A stretch of DNA of 64,000 nt from Loktanella sp. Alg231-35 (lineage in GTDB: Bacteria > Pseudomonadota > Alphaproteobacteria > Rhodobacterales > Rhodobacteraceae), in NCBI RefSeq assembly GCF_900143545.1, contig NZ_FREV01000003.1, positions 1 through 64,000 on the forward strand, written 5' to 3'. Positions 9,382 through 18,518 of the stretch are shown here, piece after piece; position 1 is the first letter of the stretch, and each line of letters starts with the position of its first letter. The notes below the pieces were generated by a model. It was given only the letters and a program-made list of their open reading frames with translations. It made no database searches and was not told where the DNA came from. Made by a program: the position numbers and the translations under genes.

Positions 9382-12028
9382 AATCATCCTCTTCCTCAGG
9401 AGTATCGAATGCTCCACCGTGCATACGCTCAATCCAAACCTGATTTGCAACGACTTCGATTTCGGTCTGATAATGGCCTGGCGGGAAACTCAAGCCGAAT
9501 GCAGGCACACGCACATCGTCTTTATTGGCTTCGTCGGGTGCAAGAACGTGGATCATTAAGAGCGGTTTTTTGCGGACTGCACGGAAATGAAAATCCGATG
9601 GATGTTTGTCCTCGCCATCCTCGCGGGCGAACCTGATCGCTTCATTCTTTTGAAGATCAGACAACCCAAGTTTCTCATCAGAACGGCTTGCCACGCGGTT
9701 TTTACTTGTAATCCACGCACTGCCATTGCGCTTTGCGCTGAAGCGCTCCTGTATGCCAAGGCGGTAGCTTTCCGCGTCCTCATTTTTGGAAGACACCGAT
9801 ATCAAAAGAACATCACCAGTGTCGTAGTGCTCGGAAAGGGCGCGCAGATAACTCAAACCAGCGGCCTTACGATCCGCAAACTCAGGATGGCTTCTAAATC
9901 TGGAGAGAAAACCTTCTATCTCAGAGAGTTTCGCGTCTCTTGCCAGCCAACCCTTGCCAGTCTCTTCCAATGCGGCACAGCCGAACTTCTTCTTCCAATA
10001 CTCCGCAATGAGGGTCTCATTCTCTTCATTGATTTTCCTATCAATCGGAAGGATATAACTCTCGATAATCCGCCCGCTGAAGTTCTGATTTACAGTAATT
10101 CTCTCACCGGCCCTCATCTTGTTTCTGGCAGTGATGAGCAATTGATCGGGATGCGCCTTTACAAAAAGCCCAAACTGCCTCGGGCTCATTCTGTCACGCC
10201 CCATTCTCTTGATCTGCTGACGAAGCTCTTCCGAAGCATCCGCGATGTGCCCGTACCAATCGATGGAATCCTGAGACAGATGGACCCGGCACACGTCCTC
10301 GAAATCCGGTCTATAGCCAAACCAACGCCCCATCTGCATGAGCGTGTCGTACATACGCGTGTTACGGTACATATAGCTCACGGTAAGCCCTTCGATGGTC
10401 AAACCGCGAGACAGACTTAAGCCACCGATGGCGATGGCTGTCAGGCTGTTGCCGTCACGCTCGTACTTTTTATAGTCGAGTGCCTCATCGGACTTACTGT
10501 TCACCACAAAGATGCGAAGATTGTCGAAAACGCTGTTCAGAGAACGCTTGATGTCGGGCCATGAAAGACCGCACTCCGAGAACTCCTCATCAAGGCATGC
10601 TTTCAGAGAAATCATAATCTCGTTTTTTTGTGATATCGAATCCGGCATCGCATAGTTTGCTTTTACAGCTTCTCTGACTTTCTTTTCATAGAGACTGACG
10701 AAGCTGCGGACAGTGTTCTGCGTCGCTACAAATCTCGACACATTAATCATCATTGAGCAATGCTTGTTGGCTTGACCTCTTAAATTGCGAACGGCTCTCG
10801 CAACAATGAACTGATCAATTGCACGGTAGAGGCTTGGCGGAAGTTCCGGAACCGGATCATCTTTCGTATGCGAGAAGGGAATATAGTCTTCACAATCCCA
10901 GATCGGCCTTACAATCCTCGCGCTGCTGCTATCATCGAGAAAGACCTTGTCCGGCCCAAAATATGTGTTGGGGGCATCAAGGCTGACAATGAAGTCGCGC
11001 GGAAACAAATCATCGTAGACTTCCTCGTCATATGATTCCGGATTGATAAAGATGTTCGCAAATGGTGTGGCGGTGTAGCCCACATAGCAAGACTTTGCGA
11101 AGAGGCTTAAAATCTGCCGTAGCATCGCATTCGTCTTTGTCGGATCAAGTTCCGGCTTCTTCGTGTTAATCGAAGCGTTGTCAGCCTCATCGTCGATCAT
11201 GAGCATCGGAACATCGCCAATCACGCCATCGGCCTGTGCGTTCATCTCTTTCAGCCAGACATGAAGGGCCTTGAGTGTGTTGACGTTCTTTTTGATCACT
11301 AGGACCGTCGGCTTGTTCAGGTCGTTGATCTTCCATCCGCTCTGATTAGCGGTCTTTTTGCTGAAGTCATCGTTGATGTTCGTTAGTGTGGCCGGGTGCG
11401 GATAGTCCGGTGTAATGCCGACACCGACTTTTTTGCGATTTTCCGGATCGCTCGAGCGCCCAACGAAACCTTCGTCAATGCGTTCCTGGGTCTGCTTCCT
11501 GAGATTATTATGAACCCCTGCAATTACGACGATAAACCTGTATCCAGCGTCAGCCGCTTTGGCGATCACACCAAGATAGTTTGCGGTCTTGCCTGACTGG
11601 ACGTGACCAATAACGAGGCCGCGACGATCCCACTTTCCGTCGCTTTTAGGGTCCTGCAAGTGACCAAGAATTTTGCTTCCCACATCGCTCAATGAGCGCA
11701 CAATGGTCGGATGCATCTGTTCTTTTTTAAGATGCTCCTCATATGCTTCAGAATATGTCCACGTGATATCGTCACGCTTAAATAACCACTCCTCGTCATG
11801 ATCAGCTTCGACATCGACGAGGGAAACACCGGCACCCATCTGCGAGTCCACGGCGATAAGTGCATCTTCAATGACGCTTTCAAGCGGGCCTTCATATCCG
11901 AATGCGATTGCAAGCTGTTTCGCACGCTCACTGACGTCCTCTCGAGACGGCGTAACCGGAAGGGAAGCAAGCAGGGAAATAAGCCCACTGGTGAAATTTT
12001 TCTGGTTTTCAATTTTGTTCGAGTTCAC
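9371..12028 (-). CDS. Z1-domain helicase-like ATPase
   Basis: An 885-residue protein of the Z1 family, relatives of superfamily 2 helicases found in restriction-like operons. Walker A is GHVQSGKTANYLG at about residue 157, Walker B is MLMIDDEADNAS at about 277, and the Z1 core includes GGLSLSRGLTIEGLTVSYMY followed by QMGRWFGYR. The start is a GTG at 12028 that overlaps the MORC stop as GTGA; upstream in-frame codons would lie inside the MORC gene and look non-coding. It probably moves on or remodels DNA, supplying the motor for the nuclease partners. The exact activity has not been shown for most members. Confidence 0.85.
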   Translation of the reverse strand: MNSNKIENQKNFTSGLISLLASLPVTPSREDVSERAKQLAIAFGYEGPLESVIEDALIAVDSQMGAGVSLVDVEADHDEEWLFKRDDITWTYSEAYEEHLKKEQMHPTIVRSLSDVGSKILGHLQDPKSDGKWDRRGLVIGHVQSGKTANYLGVIAKAADAGYRFIVVIAGVHNNLRKQTQERIDEGFVGRSSDPENRKKVGVGITPDYPHPATLTNINDDFSKKTANQSGWKINDLNKPTVLVIKKNVNTLKALHVWLKEMNAQADGVIGDVPMLMIDDEADNASINTKKPELDPTKTNAMLRQILSLFAKSCYVGYTATPFANIFINPESYDEEVYDDLFPRDFIVSLDAPNTYFGPDKVFLDDSSSARIVRPIWDCEDYIPFSHTKDDPVPELPPSLYRAIDQFIVARAVRNLRGQANKHCSMMINVSRFVATQNTVRSFVSLYEKKVREAVKANYAMPDSISQKNEIMISLKACLDEEFSECGLSWPDIKRSLNSVFDNLRIFVVNSKSDEALDYKKYERDGNSLTAIAIGGLSLSRGLTIEGLTVSYMYRNTRMYDTLMQMGRWFGYRPDFEDVCRVHLSQDSIDWYGHIADASEELRQQIKRMGRDRMSPRQFGLFVKAHPDQLLITARNKMRAGERITVNQNFSGRIIESYILPIDRKINEENETLIAEYWKKKFGCAALEETGKGWLARDAKLSEIEGFLSRFRSHPEFADRKAAGLSYLRALSEHYDTGDVLLISVSSKNEDAESYRLGIQERFSAKRNGSAWITSKNRVASRSDEKLGLSDLQKNEAIRFAREDGEDKHPSDFHFRAVRKKPLLMIHVLAPDEANKDDVRVPAFGLSFPPGHYQTEIEVVANQVWIERMHGGAFDTPEEEDDYEE

Positions 12029-13506
12029 TTTATTACTTCTTTCGCTATGTATTCCTCTGCGGCGTCTTCGAAGCCTACAAAAAATCTTGTTGACCGCATC
12101 ACTTCTCTGAAGCTCTCGACGTCGACTTCGCCATCTCCAAAAAGGCATTCCTTCAATGCGCTTAGGCGCTCATTGATCTCATCCTGAGAGGTTTTATTCT
12201 GATCGATGTCGCGCGGATGTGTCGCGAAATCCGAGTAGATCATTTCTACCGGAAGCGATGATGAGATTGCTTCAATGAGCGTCGTAAGGCGGCGAATATT
12301 CTCATCACTCAATTCGGAGCTCAGTGCTTCGATCAGTGGGTGCTCCTTGTTCAGTGCATATCGAATTTTTCCTTGATCAGCGTATCGCTCCCAGACTGGC
12401 GCTTTGATCTCATCGAAGAGCTTCTTTCCTCTGCCGCGATGCACTGTCGTGCTGCGTGTCGAGACCTTATCGATGATTTGGCGTAGCCGGGCTCTAACCG
12501 GAGATGGAGGGCGCGCACGAGACTTCTTGATGTCGATGGTCCACAACTCATCGAGACTATTGGGGAAATCGATCTGCACTCGGGCCAGCTTTGTCGCTTC
12601 ACCTTTGGGAATAAGTCGGAACCAGTCGCCCCATGCCATGAGCCGTCCGCCCCGGTAAACATAAGCGCCCTGATTGGAGATAAAGTCGCTGCGGTTCTGA
12701 TAAAAGTCGTACTCTTTTGCACTCAATTTGCTGTGGTGGGGCAAGATGTAAGGCTGCAAGTGAACTGCCACACCGTCAATGCGGACAACCTCTTCCGGCA
12801 GCATCTGTGTCGCCGAGTTCTTTCGGCAGAAAGGATCAAATGGCTCGATAGGGTGACCATTGAGGGAAAGAGAGAGCTTCTTCCGGCCACGCACTTCGCC
12901 ACTCAGAAACCGGTGAAACACGAGTGACAGGTGTTTCTCGACAACATCGAGCTTCTCGTTGACGATCTCGTCGCGCTTGGCTCCGGTCTCATCTTCAAAC
13001 AGTCGATCAAGGTTGCGCCAGACGACTGCTGTTCCTTTGCCGGTGATCAGCTCCTGGAACGGAAGCTCGGCGATCTCTTCAGGTTCAAGGATCGCAATCA
13101 GCCAGTCATCTTTCTTGTGAACGATGTCGAGGTTCCATTCCGCTGCGTGAAGCCCTCCTCCATCTTTGCTGATCACAGTGAGTCTTTCACACTGCGAGAA
13201 GGAGGCGGTCTTAAGACCGAGACCAAAACGACCGAGGTCCTTTGGTGAACGGGTTTCTGAAGGGTTCTTCGAGCCATGACGCAAGGCGTCGATGATGCCT
13301 CCTTCGTCCATGCCATGGCCATTGTCGATGATGCCAAGTGTCGGGTTCTGCTGGGTGAGATCACAGAAGATTTCGACCGAGGTTGCGTCTGCAGAAATGC
13401 TGTTATCAACGAGATCAGCAATCGCGGTTTCAAGCGAATAGCCAAGGTCGCGCATCGATGCGGACAACGATGAAGCACTTGGAGGCAGACGATGCTCTTT
13501 AGCCAT
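12025..13506 (-). CDS. MORC-like GHKL ATPase
   Basis: A 493-residue ATPase of the GHKL superfamily (shared with MutL, Hsp90, gyrase). The ATP-binding motifs are clear: AIADLVDNSISA near residue 29 (N-box), GIIDNGHGMDEGG near 58 (G1) and LGRFGLGLKTASF near 90 (G2), followed by an S5-like domain. Prokaryotic MORC proteins were recognised in restriction-modification operons with Dcm, Vsr, Z1 and AIPR proteins (Iyer, Abhiman and Aravind). They may clamp or loop DNA after ATP-driven dimerisation. The ATG at 13506 overlaps the vsr stop by eight bases. The C-terminal third is not recognisable and may contact partners. Confidence 0.88.
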   Translation of the reverse strand: MAKEHRLPPSASSLSASMRDLGYSLETAIADLVDNSISADATSVEIFCDLTQQNPTLGIIDNGHGMDEGGIIDALRHGSKNPSETRSPKDLGRFGLGLKTASFSQCERLTVISKDGGGLHAAEWNLDIVHKKDDWLIAILEPEEIAELPFQELITGKGTAVVWRNLDRLFEDETGAKRDEIVNEKLDVVEKHLSLVFHRFLSGEVRGRKKLSLSLNGHPIEPFDPFCRKNSATQMLPEEVVRIDGVAVHLQPYILPHHSKLSAKEYDFYQNRSDFISNQGAYVYRGGRLMAWGDWFRLIPKGEATKLARVQIDFPNSLDELWTIDIKKSRARPPSPVRARLRQIIDKVSTRSTTVHRGRGKKLFDEIKAPVWERYADQGKIRYALNKEHPLIEALSSELSDENIRRLTTLIEAISSSLPVEMIYSDFATHPRDIDQNKTSQDEINERLSALKECLFGDGEVDVESFREVMRSTRFFVGFEDAAEEYIAKEVIK

Positions 13507-13924
13507 CGCGCACCCCTTTCAATTGACTACGCAAACCGTCAACGAGTCCGACCGGATCATTCTCCAGCTCACATTCCCAGACGGTAACGACACGCCAACC
13601 GCTATCTATCAGTTCAGATGTTTTGCGCGCGTCACGCTCGATGGTCTCTGTAAACTTTTTCGTCCAGAAAGCTGTATTTGTTTTCGGTGTGGTCGCCTTG
13701 GGGCAATTCGCATGGCGATGCCAGTAACAGCCGTTCACAAAAATTGCAGCTTTGTATTTAGGCAGAACAAGATCCGGAGTTCCTGGAAGCTTTTTGTCAT
13801 GCAGCCGATAGCGAAGACCTGCGCGATGCATAAGTGAGCGCAGCACGATTTCCGGTTTCGTGTCCTTGCCTCGAATACGAGACATATTCCAACTTCTGCG
13901 TTCCACGGAGATGCGATCCACCAT
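13499..13924 (-). CDS. vsr: Vsr family T:G mismatch endonuclease
   Basis: A 141-residue protein of typical Vsr length. Vsr nicks beside T:G mismatches that arise when 5-methylcytosine is deaminated, and so accompanies Dcm-type methylases. Visible motifs are MSRIRGKDTKPEIVLR (N-terminal region with catalytic glutamate), PGTPDLVLP (catalytic aspartate) and FVNGCYWHRHANCP (zinc-binding His/Cys). The start at 13924 overlaps the methyltransferase stop (TGATG), the usual dcm-vsr coupling. In this operon it may instead serve as a restriction nuclease. Confidence 0.92.
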   Translation of the reverse strand: MVDRISVERRSWNMSRIRGKDTKPEIVLRSLMHRAGLRYRLHDKKLPGTPDLVLPKYKAAIFVNGCYWHRHANCPKATTPKTNTAFWTKKFTETIERDARKTSELIDSGWRVVTVWECELENDPVGLVDGLRSQLKGVRDG

Positions 13925-15474
13925 CACGAATTTTCTCCCATACTGTCCAAAACATCCGCGATTATTTCTGCAATCTGCCTTGCTAAGAACGGTGGAACAG
14001 CATTTCCAACCTGGTGATATTGGGCAGTGCGCGGTCCTTCGAAGCGATAGTTGTCCGGAAACGTCTGAAGGCGTGCAGCTTCTCTGACGGTCATGCTGCG
14101 ACACTGCTTGGGGTCAAAATGAATGAAGTAATGGCCATCTTTAGAAATGTGTGAAGTCACGGTCGTTGAAGGTCTGTCTGGAATCTGTACCCGAAAGCGA
14201 TCAGAAAACATCTTTCCAGCGCGTCCTTGATCTACATTTGCATGAGCGGGAAGCAAGCTTCGAGGGAAATCTGCTAGCTTTGGACTTTTGCCGGTTACCG
14301 AGGCGAAGAATGAAGCAAAGGCGTAGCGCCTTAGATCGGACGGCATATGCGAGCGAGACTCATGACCATCCAAAACGTTTAGGTTGGGGTCATAGATACT
14401 CACCAAAGCATCATGTCTCATACGTGGTTGCGAAGGGTACTTCGAAGAGGACTTCATCAGAATTTTGGGAAACTGAATGAGATCGGAGCTCATTAAATCA
14501 GTGATGTCACGGGCATATCTGTGCCCGTTCATTTCCTTACGAACATCAGCGGGATTGAGGCCACCAATCTCTCGACGCCAATTATCGTAGCTATCTTTAC
14601 CCCTAGAGATGCCGCTGCGGATTCTTGGCAGATTGCCAATCGTCTGCTGTACCGTAGGTGGCCTTTGCCTACGAAGGCGCCCCGGTGAAACATTTATGTC
14701 TTTTCGTATACCGACAATGAACATCCGATGTCGGGCTTGAGGCACTCCATATTCTTCTGCACGTACAAGAAACATACGAGGATCAGCCTCGATTCCCGGA
14801 GCCTCATCTTCGGACAAGGAATAAAGTTTATAGCCAAGCCCATTCGCCGACATACCCAAGGCATCTTTCGGAGCTGTTAGATCAGCAATGATCCGGTTGA
14901 TAACTAACTCGCCTTTGACCTTAGCAGAAAGTAGGCCTTTGACGTTCTCCATGACAAAGACAGGCGGTGCGTGTTCGATTATTATTCGAAGATACTCCTT
15001 GTAGAGAAAATGACGCTCATCTTGCTCAAAGCCTGGATCACCCATCATTCTTGACCGCCCAACCAGCGAATAAGCCTGACAAGGGGGGCCTCCAACAAGA
15101 GCCCACTTCTTACTATCACCCAATCTGCTCGAAATCAGGCTCCGAACACACTCATGATTGTTAGGTCCAAGGGAGACTCTAACTGCGGATTGTTCGGCAT
15201 CTCGAGCATGGTTAGGATGCAGCTGATAGAGCTCATCAAGCGTAATTTGTCTGTTAAGGTAGCGATAGTAGTCCTCGGGTATGTCGCGCCCGCTAAAGCT
15301 ACGAAGAAAGTGTCGTAAAAACAGCGTTTTGTGCGCGTATTCGTCCTGCTCGATCGATACAACACTTTTGAAGCAGGCGTCTTTCTTGCCTCGCTTAAGC
15401 GACGAAAAGCCTTCCCCAAGCCCGCCAGGACCCGCAAATACATCAACTACAGGGTATGCCGCCTTACGGGTCAT
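13924..15474 (-). CDS. dcm: DNA (cytosine-5) methyltransferase
   Basis: This 516-residue enzyme transfers a methyl group from S-adenosylmethionine to carbon 5 of cytosine. Motif I is DVFAGPGGLGEGF (from residue 11), motif IV GGPPCQAYS with the catalytic cysteine near 132, motif VI ENVKG near 176, motif VIII QARHR near 246, and the last motif QVGNAVPP near the C-terminus. It is longer than classic enzymes because of an insert between motifs I and IV (about residues 25-120) and a large target-recognition region. It heads the defence operon and would mark self DNA. The recognition site cannot be read from the sequence. Confidence 0.92.
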   Translation of the reverse strand: MTRKAAYPVVDVFAGPGGLGEGFSSLKRGKKDACFKSVVSIEQDEYAHKTLFLRHFLRSFSGRDIPEDYYRYLNRQITLDELYQLHPNHARDAEQSAVRVSLGPNNHECVRSLISSRLGDSKKWALVGGPPCQAYSLVGRSRMMGDPGFEQDERHFLYKEYLRIIIEHAPPVFVMENVKGLLSAKVKGELVINRIIADLTAPKDALGMSANGLGYKLYSLSEDEAPGIEADPRMFLVRAEEYGVPQARHRMFIVGIRKDINVSPGRLRRQRPPTVQQTIGNLPRIRSGISRGKDSYDNWRREIGGLNPADVRKEMNGHRYARDITDLMSSDLIQFPKILMKSSSKYPSQPRMRHDALVSIYDPNLNVLDGHESRSHMPSDLRRYAFASFFASVTGKSPKLADFPRSLLPAHANVDQGRAGKMFSDRFRVQIPDRPSTTVTSHISKDGHYFIHFDPKQCRSMTVREAARLQTFPDNYRFEGPRTAQYHQVGNAVPPFLARQIAEIIADVLDSMGENS

Positions 15475-16209
15475 CTGATGATCTTACTACGTTCTTGACG
15501 GCCAACTTTGGCAACACTTGTTTCCGCGCGGAGGTCTCTTTCGATCTTGTTGAATGCGTTCTCGTACAATGTGTGCCCTGCCTCTTAGGTGTTGTGGCTT
15601 ACCCCAACAGTAGCAGGCACATCTGGTGGGTGCATCCGCTTTGATGCAGGTCGGTGACTTATCCACAGGGCAGCGTGACTCTGACGCGGCTCCAACCTGC
15701 GCAAAGTTTGACGTGGGTATCGGGTTGCGAAAGACCTGATCGGCATCCAATCCGCGCAGGGTTGGTCTCGATGAAGTCGTCCCCATGAAATGGTCAGGGG
15801 TCTTGGGGGCAGGAACGCCCACCAAGTCGATGGGTGCAGGGAGAACGAAGTCTCCCGCGAGTGGGTTTCAAGGGGGCGCGATAGCCTCCTGATCCATGGT
15901 TCGGTGTAGGTGGAGAGGGACGTCTCCAAGCCCTGCGAGTGTTTGACCGGCGATACGGTCTGCTGGCGCTGATATGGGTTCAAAACCCAAGAAGAGCCAT
16001 GGCCGGAGGGATGCAACGGGAGCGCGCAGCGGGCTCCCTTGCCAAGATGCGGTGTACTACACCGCACATCTTGCGGGTGACAGATATCGGGAAATCGGTG
16101 CCATTTGGTGCGACGCAGCATTTAGTGTACGACCGCATTAGGCTTGTGCCCTTCACCCGTTTCCCAACGGCTGACCACAAGCGGAAGAAAGGCCGATAGG
16201 AGGATTTAC
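15475..16209. other. Long non-coding region rich in short hairpins
   Basis: About 735 bases separate the leftward dcm and the rightward gene at 16210, and I see no convincing gene. There are several short inverted repeats: CTTGG...CCAAG (about 15802-15826), GGGAGA/TCTCCC (15839-15855), GGAGA/TCTCC (15912-15928), TGGGTT/AACCCA (15975-15989), GGGAGC/GCTCCC (16018-16037), and the strongest at 16044-16072. It must hold the dcm promoter and may be the island's transfer or partition control region. That function is inference. Confidence 0.5.
16044..16074. promoter_or_regulatory. Candidate oriT-like palindrome with nic-like sequence
   Basis: A 13-base left arm (16044-16056) pairs with 16058-16072, which carries a two-base bulge, around one central base. 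The right arm runs directly into CATCTTGC (16067-16074). This resembles the (C/T)ATC(C/T)TG nick consensus of IncP/MOB-P origins, where an inverted repeat lies beside the nick. A VirD4/TraG-like ATPase gene on the same island supports a transfer role. No relaxase gene is visible in the window, so this is a hypothesis. A strong operator is the main alternative. Confidence 0.35.
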
Positions 16210-16641
16210 GTGACCGCTGATGTTGCACTTGCGAAGCAGATTTTCGAGCGAACTGCGCTGAGCAGCGACGATGTTGTTGCGGAACGAACGGTCGATCTCG
16301 TGATACAACAGCTGCAGCAGTCAGCCATGTTTTTTCGCGAGCGGCTGGACGAAGGGTTCTTCGCTGAACAGAGCATCGAAGTCGCCAGGGAACTGGGCCA
16401 AAAATCAGAGAGATTGGCAGGACAGCTCGCGCAAGATCACAGGGCAGAAATCGAGTTCGACGGTGAGGAAATGTCGGCACACCTTGCTGCCGCCCAGCAC
16501 ATCGAACGTTTGGCCAAAGTATTGCGTGGCCTAAATCTCGATCCCGAGTGGAAGGAGTATTACGACGACATTGCACGCAAGTTGAACGAGTACGCCAACG
16601 GTCTGCGCCTTGATCCTGAAAGCTCGTTCCGGTTCATCTAG
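16210..16641 (+). CDS. Hypothetical island protein
   Basis: A 143-residue acidic, helix-rich protein with a GTG start at 16210 and a near-perfect ribosome site (AGGAGG, 6 bases upstream). Residues 15-110 read as long amphipathic helices (VVAERTVDLVIQQLQQSAMF and following), and there is no membrane segment or signal peptide. I do not recognise a family. It follows the hairpin-rich region and its stop abuts the stop of the convergent next gene without a gap. A small DNA-associated or transfer accessory protein is possible but unproven. Confidence 0.65.
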   Translation: MTADVALAKQIFERTALSSDDVVAERTVDLVIQQLQQSAMFFRERLDEGFFAEQSIEVARELGQKSERLAGQLAQDHRAEIEFDGEEMSAHLAAAQHIERLAKVLRGLNLDPEWKEYYDDIARKLNEYANGLRLDPESSFRFI

Positions 16642-17277
16642 TCACAGCGGCTCTTCTTCGAACCGCTTCAAGAAAAATTCCGGTCCAAACTCTTCTGGTG
16701 GCGTGAACTTGGAGTTCTTGATCTCCATCGCACAACGCAACATGATCTCAATGTAATGCGGCTTGAAATTTTTTTTGGGGATGCCGCCAGCCCGGAGGTC
16801 GTGCTTCCCCCAGATTTCCCGAACCTGAACATCGAAGTCAAAATCGAGTGAAATGGGGCATTGTGTGCATTCCGCCCCGTGCTTTTTGCGCACGAATGTC
16901 AGTGCCTTTTGCCGGTGATCTGCATTCGGATCGGTGCCTCGGTATTCCGACGAATAAGTAGGGCTTCGGTATATTCGGTCATCGACATAAGCCTGACATT
17001 CGAACAGGCAGAAGTGAATCTTCTCCCAGATCGGATCGTCATTGGCGGGTAAATCGTCACCGACACCGAGCCAGCCCGTCAGCTTTTCATCTGTGGAAAG
17101 GCGTTCTCTGAACCGGTTGAACAGCTCACGGACCGTGCGCTCCGTGCGCTCTGATTGCCGCGAATATGCCGCTGCACTCAGACCGCTAATAAAAGCCATG
17201 AATGCCTGCACGAACTCATCCTCGCTGAGTTTTGTGTTCCGGCAGTAACGATTCTTCGGCGTGTATTTTCTGGGCAT
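16642..17277 (-). CDS. Hypothetical protein with possible helix-turn-helix
   Basis: A 211-residue protein starting at MPRKYTPKNRYC (ATG 17277). An earlier in-frame start at 17460 would add an arginine-rich stretch that looks non-coding and crosses the divergent neighbour. Residues about 17-60 (SEDEFVQAFMAFISGLSAAA, then SERTERTVRELFNRFRERL) could form a helix-turn-helix followed by a basic helix, recalling the N-termini of some transposases. Cysteines at about 92, 97 and a C-x-x-C (CTQC) at about 145 could bind metal. No catalytic triad of a transposase is seen. Function unknown. Confidence 0.55.
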   Translation of the reverse strand: MPRKYTPKNRYCRNTKLSEDEFVQAFMAFISGLSAAAYSRQSERTERTVRELFNRFRERLSTDEKLTGWLGVGDDLPANDDPIWEKIHFCLFECQAYVDDRIYRSPTYSSEYRGTDPNADHRQKALTFVRKKHGAECTQCPISLDFDFDVQVREIWGKHDLRAGGIPKKNFKPHYIEIMLRCAMEIKNSKFTPPEEFGPEFFLKRFEEEPL

Positions 17278-17419
17278 GGCGAGAGCTGCGGATCGGCGGG
17301 GAATATTCTTCCTGAGGTTAAACGAAAACTTCGAAGCAAGCGCAAGCTTTGCGATGCTCCAAGAACGGGATCGGCGCTGACCCCTCCGCAAACAACCGCT
17401 TTCGAAGAGGAAAACCTTC

Positions 17420-17959
17420 ATGCCTGATCGCATTTCGGCTGGCGTTCCGATGTTCTGCACCGACAGCTACTGCTCGCTCCTATCACTGTCCTTTGGATTC
17501 GGTCCCGTACAAGATCGACCGATGAATTATCAACTTTGCCCTGCTTGCACGAGCAGAGGATTCTGCCGGAATAAAAGTGTCACCGTTGTGGGCGACGACC
17601 AACTCAGCGACCCCGACTACCTACGAGACTTCAAGGAATTTGTACGGTATCTGGATGTCAGCGATTGTCGCTGGCACGAGCATCTTTCCAATCTCTACCG
17701 TGATTTTCCGGGCTGGATCATCGGACCGGACGGCAAGGAAGTATTCCTCAACATGGAGGAGTTCGAACGCCCCAATATCAGGGAGTGGTTCCGCGACTTC
17801 CTCAAGCCACTGAGGGATGGCGCAAGGCCCAGAGTCCGTGAAGAAGCGCGCGAACGTGTCCGCATTTTCGCGACGGTCCTGAGCGCACACTACCCGTTCG
17901 ATGCGATGCTGTGGGGTGTCCGTGTTGCCAACGACAACTGCGAACCGACGAGCGACTAG
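17420..17959 (+). CDS. Hypothetical protein with cysteine-rich N-terminus
   Basis: A 179-residue protein read divergently from the previous gene, with GAGG about nine bases before the ATG. The N-terminal 55 residues contain several cysteines (CTDSYC, then CPAC and C) in a zinc-ribbon-like arrangement; the rest is acidic with tryptophan-rich segments (CRWHEHL, PGWIIG, REWFRDF). No family recognised. A good terminator follows 40 bases after the stop, so it is probably a single-gene unit. Confidence 0.6.
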   Translation: MPDRISAGVPMFCTDSYCSLLSLSFGFGPVQDRPMNYQLCPACTSRGFCRNKSVTVVGDDQLSDPDYLRDFKEFVRYLDVSDCRWHEHLSNLYRDFPGWIIGPDGKEVFLNMEEFERPNIREWFRDFLKPLRDGARPRVREEARERVRIFATVLSAHYPFDAMLWGVRVANDNCEPTSD

Positions 17960-17999
17960 CCCACCCACCAAAAACCGGAAAAGCATCGCCTAGTGTCGG

Positions 18000-18033
18000 A
18001 AGCACCGCCTGATTCAGAGCGGTGCTTTTTCTT
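18000..18033 (+). terminator. Intrinsic terminator
   Basis: AAGCACCGC at 18000-18008 pairs perfectly with GCGGTGCTT at 18019-18027 around a 10-base loop and runs into TTTTTCTT. It closes the gene ending at 17959. Confidence 0.85.
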
Positions 18034-18056
18034 ATCCAGACAATCGAGGTGCAACC

Positions 18057-18392
18057 ATGACCACAGTGTCCTGGCTCAGCCTGCTTGCCTCCAGCGGGGG
18101 TTTTGCGGGCGGGAGCTATTTCCTCAAACGTTACGCCGATCTCGGTACTTTGATCGACCTGGCCTGTGCTTTCGCGATCTTCGCGCTCAGCAATCTGATC
18201 TATGCACAAGTGCTCGCCAAGGGGCTGGGTCAAGGTGCCGCCATGTCCAGCATGACTCATCTGATCATCGTGTCGTTGATCGGCGTGACGGCCTTCGGCG
18301 AGCGCATGACCTATCACCAGATCGGCGGTCTGATGTTTGCCCTGTGCAGCATCTGGCTGTTCGCGCAATCCACCCAATCTGTCACCGGCTGA
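18057..18392 (+). CDS. SMR/EamA-like small membrane transporter
   Basis: A 111-residue protein with four predicted membrane helices. It has the layout of small multidrug resistance or half-EamA proteins: an early glycine-rich helix (SGGFAGGSYFLKRY), a middle pair of helices, and GERMTYHQIGGLMFALCSIW, which resembles the GE...G segment before the last helix of such families. It probably works as a dimer. The glutamate of the first helix that drives proton-coupled export in EmrE is not obvious, so the substrate and even transport are uncertain. It lies directly after a terminator and heads a short group of membrane-protein genes. Confidence 0.6.
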   Translation: MTTVSWLSLLASSGGFAGGSYFLKRYADLGTLIDLACAFAIFALSNLIYAQVLAKGLGQGAAMSSMTHLIIVSLIGVTAFGERMTYHQIGGLMFALCSIWLFAQSTQSVTG

Positions 18393-18518
18393 GCGTACCC
18401 CCCATTGCGTGGCGCAATACGAGGTAGATTTGGAATCAGAGTTGATCCGCCACGACGAAACGAAACGACTATTCGGCGGGCCAACTCAAACCCATCACAT
18501 CATTGGAAACGGAAAGGA

